This document shows, in pieces, positions 23,195 to 35,987 of a DNA stretch of 64,000 nucleotides; the stretch's first letter is position 1, and each line of letters opens with the position of its first letter. Under the pieces are notes generated by a model. That model was given only the letters and a program-made list of their open reading frames with translations. It was not told the DNA's origin and made no database searches. The DNA comes from Dermatemys mawii. Taxonomy: Eukaryota; Chordata; Testudines; Dermatemydidae. The DNA is taken from assembly GCA_007922305.1 (NCBI GenBank), contig ML677385.1, positions 7,714,336 to 7,778,335 of the forward strand. The letters are read 5' to 3'. Position numbers and translations under genes: made by a program.

Positions 23195-26009
23195 CCAAAA
23201 CTTCTTTCCACTCTGCTTCCCAAGAACTCTGATCAACTCCAGCCTTTGTCACTCAATTATCTTTATTTGGCATATAGAAGTGATACACTAAGTTGATCAG
23301 ATGCAGTCGCATGGGGGTGGATGCAGGATACACCACAGCTCCAAAGTTACACACACTTCTCCCTCCATATACATCACATATCTCTTTGCATTTACTAAGC
23401 ATTATGTCATACATTTTAGGATCAGCTTGATTTCTTAGCAGGAACCAATCCCTGTACTGCATGTTCCATACACGCACTGTGCAGATTTTGACTTCCTCTT
23501 TACCTCATTTCTACATTCCTAATTTATTTTGTCCCTTGTTATCTAGTTCAAATAGTTCCCTGGGTGTTCCTCCTCTTATCTTAGCTGGAGGAATACATTC
23601 TTTCTCCTTAGTCTATTGACCTATCTGCTTATCCCATTTAAACAAACTTTATGTTTTCAGCCTGATAATTCATTTAACTCCCTAATACTATCATTCAAGA
23701 AATAAGGCCTCCCTCCAAGTGTTAATCAATCATGTCATGCCAGGGCTTAGCTATTTTCCCCGATTCTGTCTTTTTATATTAGTATTCATTTCATTTGCAT
23801 TGTATTCCTGCCTTTGTGCTCTTTTTTGTTAAGTTTATGACCCAGCAGCACATTCTCAAAACCACAATGGCTTTAATCATTTGAACCACCATTAAAAGTG
23901 GACTCCAAGTACAAACCAGGAGGTGCAAGCTCACCTTCTTTGGCACAGCCCACGAGGGTGATTCCACTGCCTGAACACTATTGTCCAATTATCCAATTGC
24001 TTGTTGCTCTGCTATTAGTTAGAGCAATTGGTACCCATTGCTCTATTTTCCTCTGTACCAAAAAAGCAGTGTTAAAGGACAAGGGAGGTACATATGCAAA
24101 GAGATTGGTCACCAGTGATTCCCATTTGGTGTTGGTTGTCATGGACTGTTGCATTCTCCCAATCTGAGTCAGAGGTGAGATTCAGTCAAAATCCATCCAG
24201 GCTCCCCTGGCATGATGATGTCCTCAAACAACTGTGGTATCCCAGAGCACATACTGTGTCCCCGAGCCATACCACCTCCTTCACTCTAATGACTAGTCAG
24301 GTCCAAGCTCCACAACTTGTGGTCAGGTTCATCTGTGCCAAACACTCTCAGAACCATCTGTGCTTGATTTGTTTATAGCAGGCTGTGTTTATTTCACCAA
24401 GTCCTGTGTAGCTATCTTCACACTGGGATAATGCTGTTTGTAGGTCCCATTCACTATTGTACCATACTGTTCACATTATCAAGTCTTTAGGATTCCCTGT
24501 CCATTTCAGAATAGCAATCGGCAGCACCATAGAGTTATTAATTTTGTGTGATGCTCAGAGTCCAGGATCTTGTAGCTTTGCAGATTTTCTTCCTCAATAT
24601 TATCAATTCCTTTTCCACTAGTGTGGTCTAGATACCTGCGTTGTTTTAACAGCCTTGATCACTCACCCTGCTTTCTCTTTTCTATTCCCTGCATTACACG
24701 CATAACAAGTTTGGTATCATACATGCTGCATGCAATTGCCTGAGAAATGTTATTATTCAATTAATTATTTACAAATATATGAATTCATTTCAAAGTCTAC
24801 GCAGTGGAGTTTGCGCATATTACTAATAATTAATACTTCCTGCTGCAAGGTTAAAGAATTAATCCCTCCTCCTTTTTTTAATGGCTAAACCAAATTCATT
24901 AGTTACTGAGTTAATTTTAAGGTTTAATTCCTGGCATCTTCAGAATTCCATAGGGACACCCCAACTCCTGTGCCACCCATTATGGTTGCCACAGTTTCTT
25001 TTCTGGCTCTACAGTTTCTGTACAGCACCTTTTTCAAATGATGCTATGGTAGAGAGACTTACTTCAGGCTGGGGTATGGGATGTTGGGTGTTATTTCTTG
25101 CTACCAAAACAGCTGGGTTCTATTTACATGCATGCTCACCAAACATTCTGGGCCTACTAAAGTACAATTGTTTTGATTTAGAAAAACTCCAGACTTGTTT
25201 ATATTCCACAACTTTCCAGTCTCATTTAAAAACCCCAAGCTCATTTATATGCCACCACCTTTAAAGGTGCTTTTCTATAATGCAGACCCATATATCCATT
25301 CTATAATGTAGACTCAAACTTTTAAGTCATACAGCCCCTTCCCTAGTTGTCCATTTTGGCCCACAGATACCATCCAAATGCACCTGTTGTACTTCTCCCA
25401 ATACTATTCTCTCACTAACAATACGAACCCAGTGTTTCACAAGACAAATTTTTTAGAAATGTGAATCATTTTGTTTAGCTCCAGATGATGGTTTGTAATA
25501 TCAGCTACAAATATGTTCTCTTGCGCATGTGCTTAAGCCAGAATTACAAAGTTTAATGGCTTTTGTAAATTAATTCAACTGTAGTATTTCGTTTATCAAG
25601 CGACTTCAATGGGTGCAAGATATTTTAGTGACTTGGATCTTTTAAAGCTAATTTAAAGTAGTTTATCAGGATTATGGGGGGGTTTTCTGTTAAATGTAGT
25701 CACTAGCAGCCATGGCTTGGTTTCTTAGCAAGAGCCAATCCCTGTACCGCATGCTCCATCCATGCACTGCTCATGTTTCAACTTCCTCTTTACAATCCTA
25801 ACTTATTTTGTCCCTTGTTATCTAGTTCATGGTAAACAATTGCCTGGGTGGTGTTCTTATTTTAGTTGGTTCATACATTCTGTCTTCTTAGCATACTAAC
25901 CCTATTTTGCTTATCTCCTTTAGCAAAAACTTTGTTTCCAGCCTGATAATTCGTTTACCTCCCTAATTCTATCGTCCAAGAAATAAGGTCTTCCTCCATG
26001 CATTAATTA
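23195..26009 (-). mobile_element. Degraded LTR element between two direct repeats
   Basis: A segment of about 290 bp at 23435-23730 recurs in the same orientation at about 25716-26005. Shared landmarks are CCAATCCCTGTAC(T/C)GCATG, ATTTTGTCCCTTGTTATCTA, CAGCCTGATAATTC and CAAGAAATAAGG. Spacing and arrangement suggest LTRs around about 2 kb of internal sequence. A minus-strand AATAAA at about 23265 suggests the element reads on the minus strand. Internal frames are broken and not identified with confidence; retroviral origin is inference. A Harbinger MITE begins at the right edge. Confidence 0.45.
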
Positions 26010-26722
26010 GGAATTGGCTACACTTGCAAGTTTGAGCGCATTAAATCAGCCCTGGGTGCTCTAACTCCCGAGGGACTGTCCACACTGGCAAGGCACTTAG
26101 AACACCTGGACTGTGCAGCTGGAGCATGTCTGCTAATCCGCCTCCATAAAAAAACAAAGCTTGCTGCACCCTGGCTGAAATGCCCGGGTGTCAGTGTGGA
26201 CGACTTCTTGCATTACTGCACTGTGACTGGCCTCCGGAAATATCCCATAATCCCCTGAAATCAAGTGGCCACTCTTGTCATTGTTTTGAACAAGGCTGCA
26301 GGCATGTGGCTATCCCTTTTCAAAGATCCCTTGCTTATCTGCTCTGGGACAAAGCAACCATTACTGTGGAATGCTCCTGCTGCAGTGTAGGTGGTGGGGA
26401 TGTCTGCTGCTGTCTGAATTTACAAGACAACATGCTGACACACTCTCTGCTTCCCGAAAACACACCATCTCTCCCCACACATACACACACACTCCCTGTC
26501 ACACTCCACCCCCGCCCATTTAAAAAGCATGCAGCAGGTACTCGTACACTGAGATAGCTACCACAATGCACTGCTCTCTGTGGCATTGCAAGAGCTGCTA
26601 ACGTGGCCATGCCAGTGCACTTGCAGCTGACAGTGTAAAAACATGGCAGTGTTTTCCCTGCTGCGGTCTCTGAAGACTGGTTTAAGTCCCAGGGCTCTAC
26701 ATCTGTAAGTGTAGCCAAGCCC
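26010..26722. mobile_element. Harbinger MITE with TTA target duplication
   Basis: Left end GGAATTGGCTACACTTGCAA and right end CTGTAAGTGTAGCCAAGCCC are inverted repeats, flanked by TTA on both sides (26007-26009 and 26723-26725). This is the 3-bp duplication expected of PIF/Harbinger transposases. The interior is organised like the MITEs at 30.2 and 33.0 kb (TCCACACTGGCAAGGCAC near the left end; ATGCACTGCTCT towards the right), but with a different termini subtype. No coding capacity. Confidence 0.8.
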
Positions 26723-26954
26723 TTACTCGTGTGAGGCTCGGCCTCAGCTACATTGTGGCTGGAAACATCCTGGATAATCTCTCACTTGCCAATTTGACTT
26801 TTCATGAACATTATAAAGATACAGAACGTGTTTGTGGTAATGACGTGAAAAAGAACCTTTGTGAAGAAACTAGTCTATTTAGGAATAAAAAAAATTAAAA
26901 AAAAATGATTCTGATCTAATTCAGAATTACAGTATATTTAGTGACAAATTTAAG

Positions 26955-27755
26955 ATTAGCAGCAGTGTTAGTCTGTATCCGTAAATAAAACGAGGAATAC
27001 TTGGAGCACCTTAGAAACTAACCAGTTTATTTCAGCATAAACTTTCATGGGCTACAGCCCACTTCTTTGGATGCATAGAATGGAACACACAGAAGTAAGA
27101 TGCATTTATATACTCAGAAAGCAAACAAAGTTGTACATTACCACACCAATTCTACAAGGCTGTTTAATTTGGATGAACCATTATCAGCAGGAGAAAAAAA
27201 CCTTTTGTAGTGGATGTGTCTGACAGGTGATAAGAACCTTTGAAGGGAACTTAACTAGGGAAAAACATTCAATTAGTTAGTGTAATGACAAAGCCACTCA
27301 TAGTCCCTGTTTAACCCTTGGTTGACAGTGTCCAATTTGCAAATTAATTCCAGTTCCTCAGCTTCTCATTTGAGTCTGTTTTGGAAGCTTTTCTGTTATA
27401 AAATTGACACCATCAAGTTTTTAATAGAATGGCCAGGGAGGTTGAAGTGTTCTCCTACTGTTTTTTTTAATGTTATGATTCCTGATGTCAGACGTGTGTC
27501 CATTTATTTTTTTGTGTAGAGGCTGTCCGGTCTGGCCAATGTCCTCAGCAAAGGGGCATTGCTGGCACATGATGGCATATATCACATTGGTCGATGTGCA
27601 GGTGAATGACCCTCTGATGGTGTGGCTGATGTGATTAGGTTCTATGATGGTGTCAGTTGAACGGATATGTGGACAGAGTTGGCATCGGGCTTTATTACAA
27701 GGATAGGTACCTGGGTTAGTGTTTTGTGTTTTCTTGATACACACAGAATGACTTA
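26955..27755 (-). mobile_element. 5'-truncated Penelope-like retroelement
   Basis: On the plus strand the low-coordinate end carries the Penelope tail in antisense-gene orientation (GCAGTGTTAGTCTGTATCCG, then AGCACCTTAGAAACTAACCA and CATGGGCTACAGCCCACTTC). The high-coordinate part encodes an endonuclease remnant on the minus strand. The element therefore reads right to left and has lost its reverse transcriptase. Confidence 0.75.
27421..27744 (-). pseudogene. GIY-YIG endonuclease domain remnant of a Penelope-like element
   Basis: The frame carries a cysteine cluster (PCNKARCQLCPH). It then has the GIY-YIG signature region NVIYAIMCQQCPFAEDIGQT, in which the second motif reads DIG rather than YIG, and ends with INGHTSDIRNHN. 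In Penelope elements this domain nicks the target for reverse transcription. The frame breaks at a T-run near 27462-27469, after which homology would continue in another frame. The protein is non-functional: truncated upstream, frameshifted and altered at the motif. Confidence 0.75.
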
Positions 27756-27780
27756 CACTACAGCTTGTTCAGTTTAGGGA

Positions 27781-28559
27781 AATTACCGAGGAATAGGTAA
27801 GAAAGAACTTCTCTCTTGTTTTAAGTACCACACTAAACAATCTGAAAATGAATACTGTCTTAAGTGTTCTGCATTGCCAGCAAGTTTAGACACAAATTCC
27901 TGCCTTGCCTATTTTCTCCCAGAAACAAGGCACGTAGGATAAGATTACTAAGCGAAGTACTTATGGAGTTTTTCCAGTCCACTGAAATTAGCAACTGTAA
28001 ATATTTAAGTGCACGGAATAGCAGTCATGCAAAAGACAGACATGAGCATTTCATCTGTTCATCATATAATAAGTACAGAAAGCTAAAACATTTTCTTTTA
28101 TGATGTCATGTTTGAAAACTGAATTTTAAAAAAATGAAAGGACAAAGATATGCAAAACTTGCAATAGTCAAAAACATTCCAGCCCTTTAAATTCTAAAAC
28201 CAAAACACAAAAGAGGGCTCAGCCATATGACGAGAAAAAAACCTGAAGCTTTCTTAACAGCTATTTTCCCCTCCAGATCAAAGTGATGTGGGAGTTTCAA
28301 TGCATATGTATTTTAAAACATACACATTAGCCCTGTCCAAACTAGAGACATCTACTGTGCCAAATATTGTTTGTTCCCGGTAAAATTTTGAGACACACAC
28401 ACAAAAGCACTCCAGTTGACTTACATATGTGCTGAATACTGTTTTGAATAGACTATGCTGCAGACTAAAGTACTCTAGTGCCAATATGGATGTCGTTTAG
28501 ATAATATAATTCAGCTAATCCTCCCACCATAGTTCTACAATCATCAGCGATCCCTCAGA
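27781..28559. other. Unassigned AT-rich DNA
   Basis: Nothing recognised. Confidence 0.4.
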
Positions 28560-28589
28560 GTTCGAAGAGAATTGTCTTCCAAGAAATAA

Positions 28590-28773
28590 TACCTGAGTAA
28601 TACCGGCTATCACTCGGCCAGCATCGTGCCACTTCTCACAGCCCTCATTGGACCAGGACAGCGAACTGCAACCAGTGGGAGCCGCGATCGGCGAAACGCC
28701 AGGTAAACAAAGCGGCGGGGCCCACTAAGGGTGCTTACCCTGCGGTCCCGCGTGCCAATATTGCCGATCCCTG
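28590..28773. mobile_element. hAT-type element, right end preserved
   Basis: The right end GCGTGCCAATATTGCCGATCCCTG has the same terminus type as the 48-bp element at 1057-1104. The interior is GC-rich (AGCCGCGATCGGCGAAACGC). The left terminus was not identified, so this may be a truncated copy. Confidence 0.55.
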
Positions 28774-29573
28774 CCTTAGTCAATAAAGAGAAATGACCCA
28801 TTTTGGATGAAGCTTAAGTTGAAAATAAAGTGCCTAGTTTCGTGACGATATGCAATTTGTGTTTCTTTCCTGTTTTAGACAGTCAAGTACAATGCTACCA
28901 AAAAAAAAAATCACTAGATTTGCAGCAATAGAATCAGGTGGCAAGGTTTTAAAATTATTATAGAGTGCCAAGGCAGTTCTTCCCATTTTTGCATCAAGAT
29001 ATAGTTTGAATGATTTTTCCACACATCTCCAGCCTGGAGGATAAAACACTGCAACTGCCAAGAAAAAGAGTTTCCATTTACATTTCACTTCCCTTTTTGT
29101 CTGAAATAATTGTTGAAGTTTAGTACTTTGAATATAAAGCATGCAAAGAAACAGCCAACGTAACACAAACTGTTTACAGAGAACAATCCAGGCTGCTACA
29201 GTGTCACAGAACTTTAAAAAACATCTAATACACTATCTAAAATTAGCTTTAAAAGATGAGTCAGTAAAGTGTTTTACGCCCACTGAAGTCACTTGATAAA
29301 TTTAACACTGCAGTGAAATTTAATAAGTCATTGAACTTGAAAGTCTGTCTCAAGCACATGGGGAAGAGACATATTTGTGGATACTACTAAAATTATAGTC
29401 ATAGTTTGAGAAAATTGAATCACAAGTGAAAAGTTTTATACAGTGTCTATCACCTAACATCAGTTTCCACAAAATTTAAGCTTTCATTTTAAAAACTGAT
29501 CTATCTAGCCCTATGATTTGCAAAGAAAGTCTCTCAACTGGAAACCAAAAGTAGACTTATGTAGTGTTACTAA
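28774..29573. other. Unassigned DNA
   Basis: A 110-codon minus-strand open frame (28834-29166) is present. It has no recognisable domain and poor exon context, so it is not called as a gene. Confidence 0.4.
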
Positions 29574-29799
29574 GGGGCATGGCTATACTGGAAACTTCAA
29601 AGCGTTGTCGCCAGAACGCTCCAGCAGAAGCGCTTTGAAGTGCGAGTGTGGTCACGCACAAGCGCTGGGAGACACTCAGAGCCTGTCCACACTAGCATTT
29701 CAAATGGCTCAGACTTGTTGCGTTCAGGGGGGTGATTTTTCACCCCCCACCCCGAGCCAGCAAGTTAAAGCACCATAAAATGTAAGTGTAGACAAGCCC
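29574..29799. mobile_element. Harbinger-type MITE with TAA target duplication
   Basis: Left end GGGGCATGGCTATACTGG and right end TGTAAGTGTAGACAAGCCC are inverted ends, flanked by TAA at 29571-29573 and 29800-29802. The interior contains repeated AGCGCT motifs and CTGTCCACACTAGC. Non-coding. Confidence 0.75.
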
Positions 29800-29810
29800 T
29801 AAATCTCCAA

Positions 29811-29843
29811 ACAGACTAACACAGCTACCACTCCGAAACCTGT
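29811..29843 (-). mobile_element. Penelope tail micro-insertion
   Basis: ACAGACTAACACAGCTACCA plus CTCCGAAACCTGTC is the reverse complement of the Penelope tail seen at 7650 and 26960. Only about 30 bases are present, adjacent to a MITE end. Confidence 0.5.
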
Positions 29844-30201
29844 CCACTGCCTCTGTTGCTGCTGCTTACAGCTTTGCCAAGCAACAGCACAGTGAAATTA
29901 GCAAGACTAGTCAGTTTCATGGCTGTTATTCAGTATAACAGTATTCAGGATAACAATAGTAAGAACCTCAAAAATTATGTTAATTTCAGCTGTAACTAGG
30001 GAGGAGGCAGAAGACAGGCACAAAAATTATCCACAAGGATTAAAAAAAAAAAATAGACTGGGGCAGAGACCTCTTTTCCCTATCACTCCTTGCAGCAGCC
30101 CTGAGCCTTGAGGGTGAGGAATAGGGAAAGGAGAAACCAAAAGCTCCCACTCCCCTTCAGCAAGTAGCTAGAAGCAGAAACATCTAGAATCCAAAGACTG
30201 A

Positions 30202-30867
30202 GGGCTTGGTTACACTGGCACTTTATAGTGCTATAAAGCCCCCACGAGCGCTATAACCTCCTCCCCGTCCACACTGGCAAGGCACGTAGAGCGCTATAAC
30301 CACGGAGTTATAGCGCTCCTCGTAATCCACCTCTGCATGGGGAATAAGGGCTATAGCGCAGCTGCTGTAGCACTACAGCAAGAATGTGGACACCCACTGC
30401 GCTACAAGTGATCTCTTGAGATGCCTAGAGCCATTTAAGGCAATTGATGTCTCTTCCCTTTGTTTTGAACTCGGCTGGAGGAATGCGGAAGTACCTCTTT
30501 AGAGTTTCTCTCTTAACTCGTTAGATAAGCAATGCAAATGTTTAAGGAGGGAGCCTGTGTGAAAACAAAGCCCTCTGTGAAAGGAGGCTCGCTGACAGGC
30601 TTTCAGAAGAACGGAAAAACCACTCTCTCTCCCCCTCCACATACACACAACGCGTCCCCCCACACCCCGCTCGTTTAAAAAGCACGTTGCACCCAGCTGA
30701 ATGCTGGGATACCTGCCCTAATACGCTGCTCTTAATGCCGCATTAAGTGCCCCAAATGTGGCCATGCTATACCGCTGGCGCGTCTGAGTGTGGACATACA
30801 ATAGTGCTACACATAAGGGGACCGCTATAACCAATAGCGCTATAATCTTGTAAGTGTAACCATACCC
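30202..30867. mobile_element. Harbinger MITE, copy 1
   Basis: The left end is GGGCTTGGTTACACTGGC and the right end AAGTGTAACCATACCC, flanked by TGA (30199-30201 and 30868-30870). The first about 190 and last about 170 bases match the ends of the 4-kb element at 35988-39992. The middle (about 30415-30690) does not match that element but is nearly identical to the copy at 32960. Non-coding and presumably mobilised by a related transposase. Confidence 0.85.
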
Positions 30868-30870
30868 TGA

Positions 30871-32959
30871 TATAAAAGCTAGAGACTCCAAGCAGAGTCA
30901 GTGAACAGTACCCTGATAAAAATCCCAGCACCATTCCTTTACCAGCAAGCAGTTGGGGAGGTGCAAGGACACTGGACTTCTCAGCAGGGCTTTCTTTCCC
31001 TTTGGATCATGCTGGTACTGGCCCCCAAAAACCCTATCCAGTACCTAGTGAGTAGACATATTTTTAAGCCGTGACAATAGTACTGAAGTTTTTCAGACAA
31101 AGGATCCCTTCTTCAGGTGTTAAATTGTCTTACTAAGATATAGCTGGGATGATTATTGTCACAGAAGAGGCACTTGAAATTTTATCCAAGTTATGGATTT
31201 AGAGATAGAATAATGTTAACATAAACTGAGACCTGAAATTAGGCTATGGAACTTATTGCCAAAACAAAGAGTCCAAGAGCTCAGCAGGATTTAAAAAAGG
31301 ATTTGGCATTTCTATATAGATAATAGATATCCAGTGTTGCAACAATAGGAAACAACCTCAACCCATGACTTCAAAATTCATAACAAATCCTAACAAACCA
31401 AGAGTTTGGAAGGGATATAAACCCTCATGCTACAGATCCTCATGCTATAGGGCACAAGGCCAAACTCTAATGGCTGGAGTTAAGAAACTTCCCCATGACA
31501 GTTTATTCCTGGATTGCATGCTGACAAGAGAAAGGTGCATTTGATTCTGACCACTGCTGAAGAAGCTATATTGTAATACATTGATCACTAGCCTAAAAAT
31601 GTTACAGAATTTCTGATTAAACAGTTTACCAATCACTAAAATACTATTACTTTAAACTAGCAATTAATACAGAAAGCTTAATTTGCTGATTCAGATCTTT
31701 TAGAACAATTCACCAAACAAATCTATGACACTTCACACAAATCTAAGACTACTGCAAAACTGCACCATCCAAGAGCAAGTAACAGATTAACAAGACCTCT
31801 TTTCCCACCCAGCTGCAAAAACATACACTAAAGAAGTCTCATTTTATATCAAAAGTATTTTTCCATAGTTTAGAAAGAGCCAGCATTATTATTATTTGTA
31901 TACCATAGCACCTGGAAACCTTAGTGATTCCAGGTGCTATGGTCATGCAGGTTCAATGATGTACAAACACAGAACAAAGTCCGTCTCTGCCTGATATTAC
32001 AAGTGTATACCCAATTGTATTTATAGGTCCATCTAGAATTATAAATACTTTACAAGCTGCACAACAAAATCACATTCTCTACCCTTGAAACATAGTCACC
32101 CCTATCATGAAACACCACAACTCAACACTAAAGTAGCTTAAGGCAGGACATGAATGTTTTAAGTAAACCAAAAATTCAGTAGGATTTTAGGCAGTTTAGC
32201 ATGCAGTTTTCTAAATTCCAATCTGAAAATACTACACATTTTGATTTTATGGGAGAAATTTACAATTTTCATGAGTAACTCAACATTGCTGACTGCGACA
32301 ACACTATGGAAAATTTGATTAGCAACACTATCAATAGTCAGCTGCAAAGGGGGAAGGACCAAGTACACCTCAGAGACTGAAAACAGAGTTAACAAGACCC
32401 ATTAGCACATAGTACAGGGTAAACAAGGAAATGGCTGGGTATTGTTAGATTAGATTAGATTTGAAAAGGTTAAATAGTTACCAACATTTGAACTTGAACA
32501 AAAATAGCTGGCAGAGACATTAGGTCATTCAATCCACCCTTTTTGCCAGTGCTCTATTGTTCTCTACAGCACTTTTTCCAAGTAGTTGATTTGGAATTTA
32601 AAAGGCAACATGAAGGAGGCCAAAGAAAGAGACTGCAGAAGCACTTAGATGGGAGCAGACAGCATACTGGAAGCCTTGGTTGGATAATATTTCATTAAGG
32701 AGGGTGTGAGTATGAGCACAAAAAGCAGCAGAAAAGTCAAAAATAACAGGAGAGAATCTGAGATTTTGCTAAGAAAAAAATCAAGTCATACAGAGTGAAG
32801 GAAGCAGAAGCCAGATTGTAGAGGGTCAAAACATTTTACCACCCACCCACTCCCAGATCTTTGTACATCTCAATCATTTAACTGTTGCCTAATCTTGCTT
32901 CAAACTCAAAACTCCCCATCCTTACAAAGAGAGCAAACTTGTAATGTGGTGCTCACTTA
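30871..32959. other. Mostly unassigned DNA with two old repeat fragments
   Basis: Positions about 31890-32080 match an old amniote repeat (TTATTATTTGTATACCATAG and ACAAACACAGAACAAAGTCC) and include a 15-bp hairpin (ACCATAGCACCTGGA / TCCAGGTGCTATGGT at 31902-31943). Positions about 32515-32585 look like a CR1 fragment. No gene is recognised. Confidence 0.45.
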
Positions 32960-33619
32960 GCTTGGTTACACTGGCACTTTATAGCGCTATAAAGCCCCCA
33001 CGAGCGCTATAACCTCCTCCCCGTCCACACTGGCAAGGCACATAGAGCGTTATAACCACGGAGTTATAGCGCTCCTCGTAATCCACCTCTGCATGGGGAA
33101 TAAGGGCTGTAGCGCTACAGCGAGAATGTGGACACCCACTGAGCTATAAGTGATCTCTTGAGATGCCTAGAGCCATTTAAGGCAATTGACGTCTCTTCCC
33201 TTTGTTTTGAACTCGGCTGGAGGAATGCGGAAGTACCTCTTTAGAGTTTCTCTCTTAACTCGGCAGACAAGCAATGCAAATGTTTAAGGAGGGAGCCTGT
33301 GTGAAAACAAAGCCTTCTGTGAACGGAGGCTCACTGACAGGCTTTCAGAAGATCGGAAAAACCACTGTCTCTCTCCCTCCGCATACACACAACGCGTCCC
33401 CCCACACCCCCCTCGTTTAAAAAGCACGTTGCACCCAGCTGAATGCTGGGATACCTGCCCTAATGCACTGCTCTTAATGCCGCATTAAGTGCCCCAAATG
33501 TGGCCATGCTATACCGCTGGCGCGTCTGAGTGTGGACATACAATAGCACTATACATATTACTGTATAAGGGGACCGCTATAACCAATAGCGCTATAATCC
33601 TGTAAGTGTAACCATACCC
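32960..33619. mobile_element. Harbinger MITE, copy 2
   Basis: A near-identical sister of copy 1 in the same orientation, with left end GCTTGGTTACACTGGC and right end AAGTGTAACCATACCC. TTA flanks it at 32957-32959 and 33620-33622, so it is an independent insertion and not a segmental duplicate. A short block near the right end (CATATTACTGTATAAGGGG) is present here and in the 4-kb element but shortened in copy 1. Confidence 0.85.
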
Positions 33620-33622
33620 TTA

Positions 33623-34499
33623 GTTTCTCTCTCTCAGCTCCTTGTCTCAATCCTCTTGCTCAGCCAGTCTCAGTCCCCACGAATAGAGTGATCAGATGCC
33701 AAGACCCAGACCTGGCATGGCCTGCAACAGCCCTAAGCTGCAGTTACAGGAAAAGTTCTGCACAGCCACTGCCTGAAGCATGCCCAGTGTAGACAGAATC
33801 TTCAGGGAATTTCGCTAAAACCTTAGCAATGGCTACCAAGCATATGCTAACTGTATTTTTTCAAAGACATAACTTGGCCAAATGTGTGTAGTTAACAGGG
33901 ATGGCTAGAAGCAGATTTCTAACATAAAGGCCAATTGTAAGCCAAAATTAAAGTCCCCGATCCAAAGCATTAGAGTAGCAAATGACCAAACAAAAGGTCA
34001 CTAGAATTTTTTAACATGGGAAGAACATATTCTTTCCTAGTCTTGTTAAATTAAAAACCAAAACAAAGTTCTTTTAAAAAAATACAACCTGAGGCTGAAA
34101 CCCAGGATGAAAAATTTCCACCCAAAATAGTTAAAGTTCAGTAAGGTTATAAGAACTGAAAACAAGGTCTTATAATGGGAAGTGTCAGGCAACCTGTACA
34201 GGAGGATTCACCCACCATATCTACACATACATTACATACACACTTTGAACTTTCCTCAAATCTCCAGCCACAGTCATAACTAGAGGGAATTTAAGGGAAG
34301 AGTGAAATCTATCTTCCTGATACCCAGGTGCCTAAAACGGAATGTAGTACTGAAACTACAGTGACAGACCGAAACCCTGGGATCTCCGTTTAAAAAAACA
34401 AACAAACCACCCCACAATCCATAGTTATGTTAATCCAAGGCAGGGCCACCATCCACAGAACAGCTCAGTCACAAACACCCAACATCAGATGACTATGGG
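33623..34499. other. Unassigned DNA
   Basis: Nothing recognised. Confidence 0.4.
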
Positions 34500-35400
34500 A
34501 GGGGGGAGGGAGAGCTGAAAGGATCTTTTTTTTTCACCTCCCAAAAAGAGACAATTGCTGAACACAGAATGCGAGCAAGAGCAGCTCCCTCCCCCACATC
34601 TGTCACACCCTGCCGCTGCCTGCAAAACAGACACCCGCTTTGTTGATTTTCAGCAGCACAATGGGCCAGAAGAGAAATCAGACAAGAAGCCCCGCTAACA
34701 CTCCCCCGGAGAGCCAGCACTGCGAGCTGCCTCCCCCGCCGCACCATACACAGCCTCTCGCAACTGAACACGGTCCCACAGGCAAACTTTCCCAAGCACC
34801 TAACCCCTGAAAGGAGACGAAACACGGGCAGCGCCAACTGCAGGGGAAGGGCTTGGAAGAGTTGCTAAGCAAGAAACCACCCCTGGGCACCGCCTGCCAG
34901 CCCCTGTCCCCACGCACTGCCTACCACTCCCCCGACCCCGCACCCCCCGGCACCGCCAGCCAGTCCCCGTCCCCTGCCCTCTGCACCCACCTCACACCCC
35001 ATCTCGCCCCCCATTATCCCGCCACACACCCCAGGACCCCCCCAAATGCACCCGCCAGCCTCCCGCTGGCGCCCCCCATCCCGCCCCGGCAAAGGGGCAG
35101 CCCCAGGTACCGACCTCACCCAGCCGCACCGCACCCCGCTCCCGGAGCGGCGCACGATCCACCCCAGCCGCAGCCCAGCTCGCCGCTCCAGACAGTCCCG
35201 GGACGGCCCCTGCTGCCGCTGCCTCTGCGCAAGCGCCGCGGCTCCCCCTCCCGAGGCGCCGGGGGCCGGGGCGCTGTAGGCGAGAGCTCACGAGGAAGGG
35301 GGGCGGGCGGATTGCGCGCTGACAGGACTGGGCTGACTAACCGCCCTGCCCCGCCCCCCTGCACACACTAGCCCCCTGTATTCTGGGGCTCAGCCCCCTT
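34500..35400 (-). promoter_or_regulatory. CpG island, candidate promoter (possibly of the PRRG1-like gene)
   Basis: The densest CpG block in the window not explained by a transposon lies at about 34850-35345, with many CCGCCC/GGGCGG boxes and GCGC motifs. It has the look of a vertebrate housekeeping-type promoter. On the minus strand a G|GTGAGG donor-like site follows position 35120, so a non-coding first exon could end there. Attribution to the gene containing 3322-3482 is inference from position alone; a divergent transcript to the right is equally possible. Open frames in it are GC artefacts. Confidence 0.5.
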
Positions 35401-35987
35401 CTCACCCCTCTAGGACCTGCCCTGTCTCTTCCCAGCGCGGTTTCCCCCTCAGACTAGAGCCAGCCCCCTTCCCACAGACAGGGAGTGATGATCGCTTTGA
35501 GGAAAAGGGTCACCCTGGCATAATACGGTGCTTTTGTATTTTACCATCTTTCAGTGGGAGTTCAGGCAAGAGGGGCGGGCTTGTCTGCTTTCACCCACCT
35601 AGCCGTCACTGGAGCACTGAGTGCACAGCAGGAGATACAACGCCTATAGTGACAGGCATCTGGGGGACCCACGGATTCCGAAAGGTGCTTACTCCGTAGC
35701 TGAGCTTTCAGGATCTGCCCCCAAACCATAACACAGACCAAAGGCGAGCCTGGGAACTTAAATCCATCATTCTGGCAGACACCAAAAACCCTGGGCTTGG
35801 CAGGGACACTGCTTTTATGGCTCATTACAAGTTGTAACACACCGCACTGCCTGATACCCTTAATTGCCCTTTTCAGTCTCTTTATACATAACAATCTCAC
35901 CCTCAATTTCTCACTTTATTTCAAGTGAGCACCTCCAATGTGCCTTCTCCATTTTGTCCCAACTTGTATTTAGCTCAGACATTCTTT
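35401..35987. other. Unassigned DNA
   Basis: Nothing recognised between the CpG island and the Harbinger element. Confidence 0.4.

Noticed and set aside
24881..25264. 127-residue plus-strand frame
   Set aside because: It lies inside the degraded element between direct repeats, in the opposite direction to its apparent reading, with no recognisable domain.
28834..29166. 110-residue minus-strand frame containing ATG-GGA-AGA, considered as the PRRG1 start exon
   Set aside because: The MGR codons are followed by ACTGCC and not by a GT donor, so they cannot be spliced to the Gla exon.
34853..35371. 172-residue proline/arginine-rich frame in the CpG island
   Set aside because: Low-complexity translation of CpG-rich DNA, open on both strands, with no domain.
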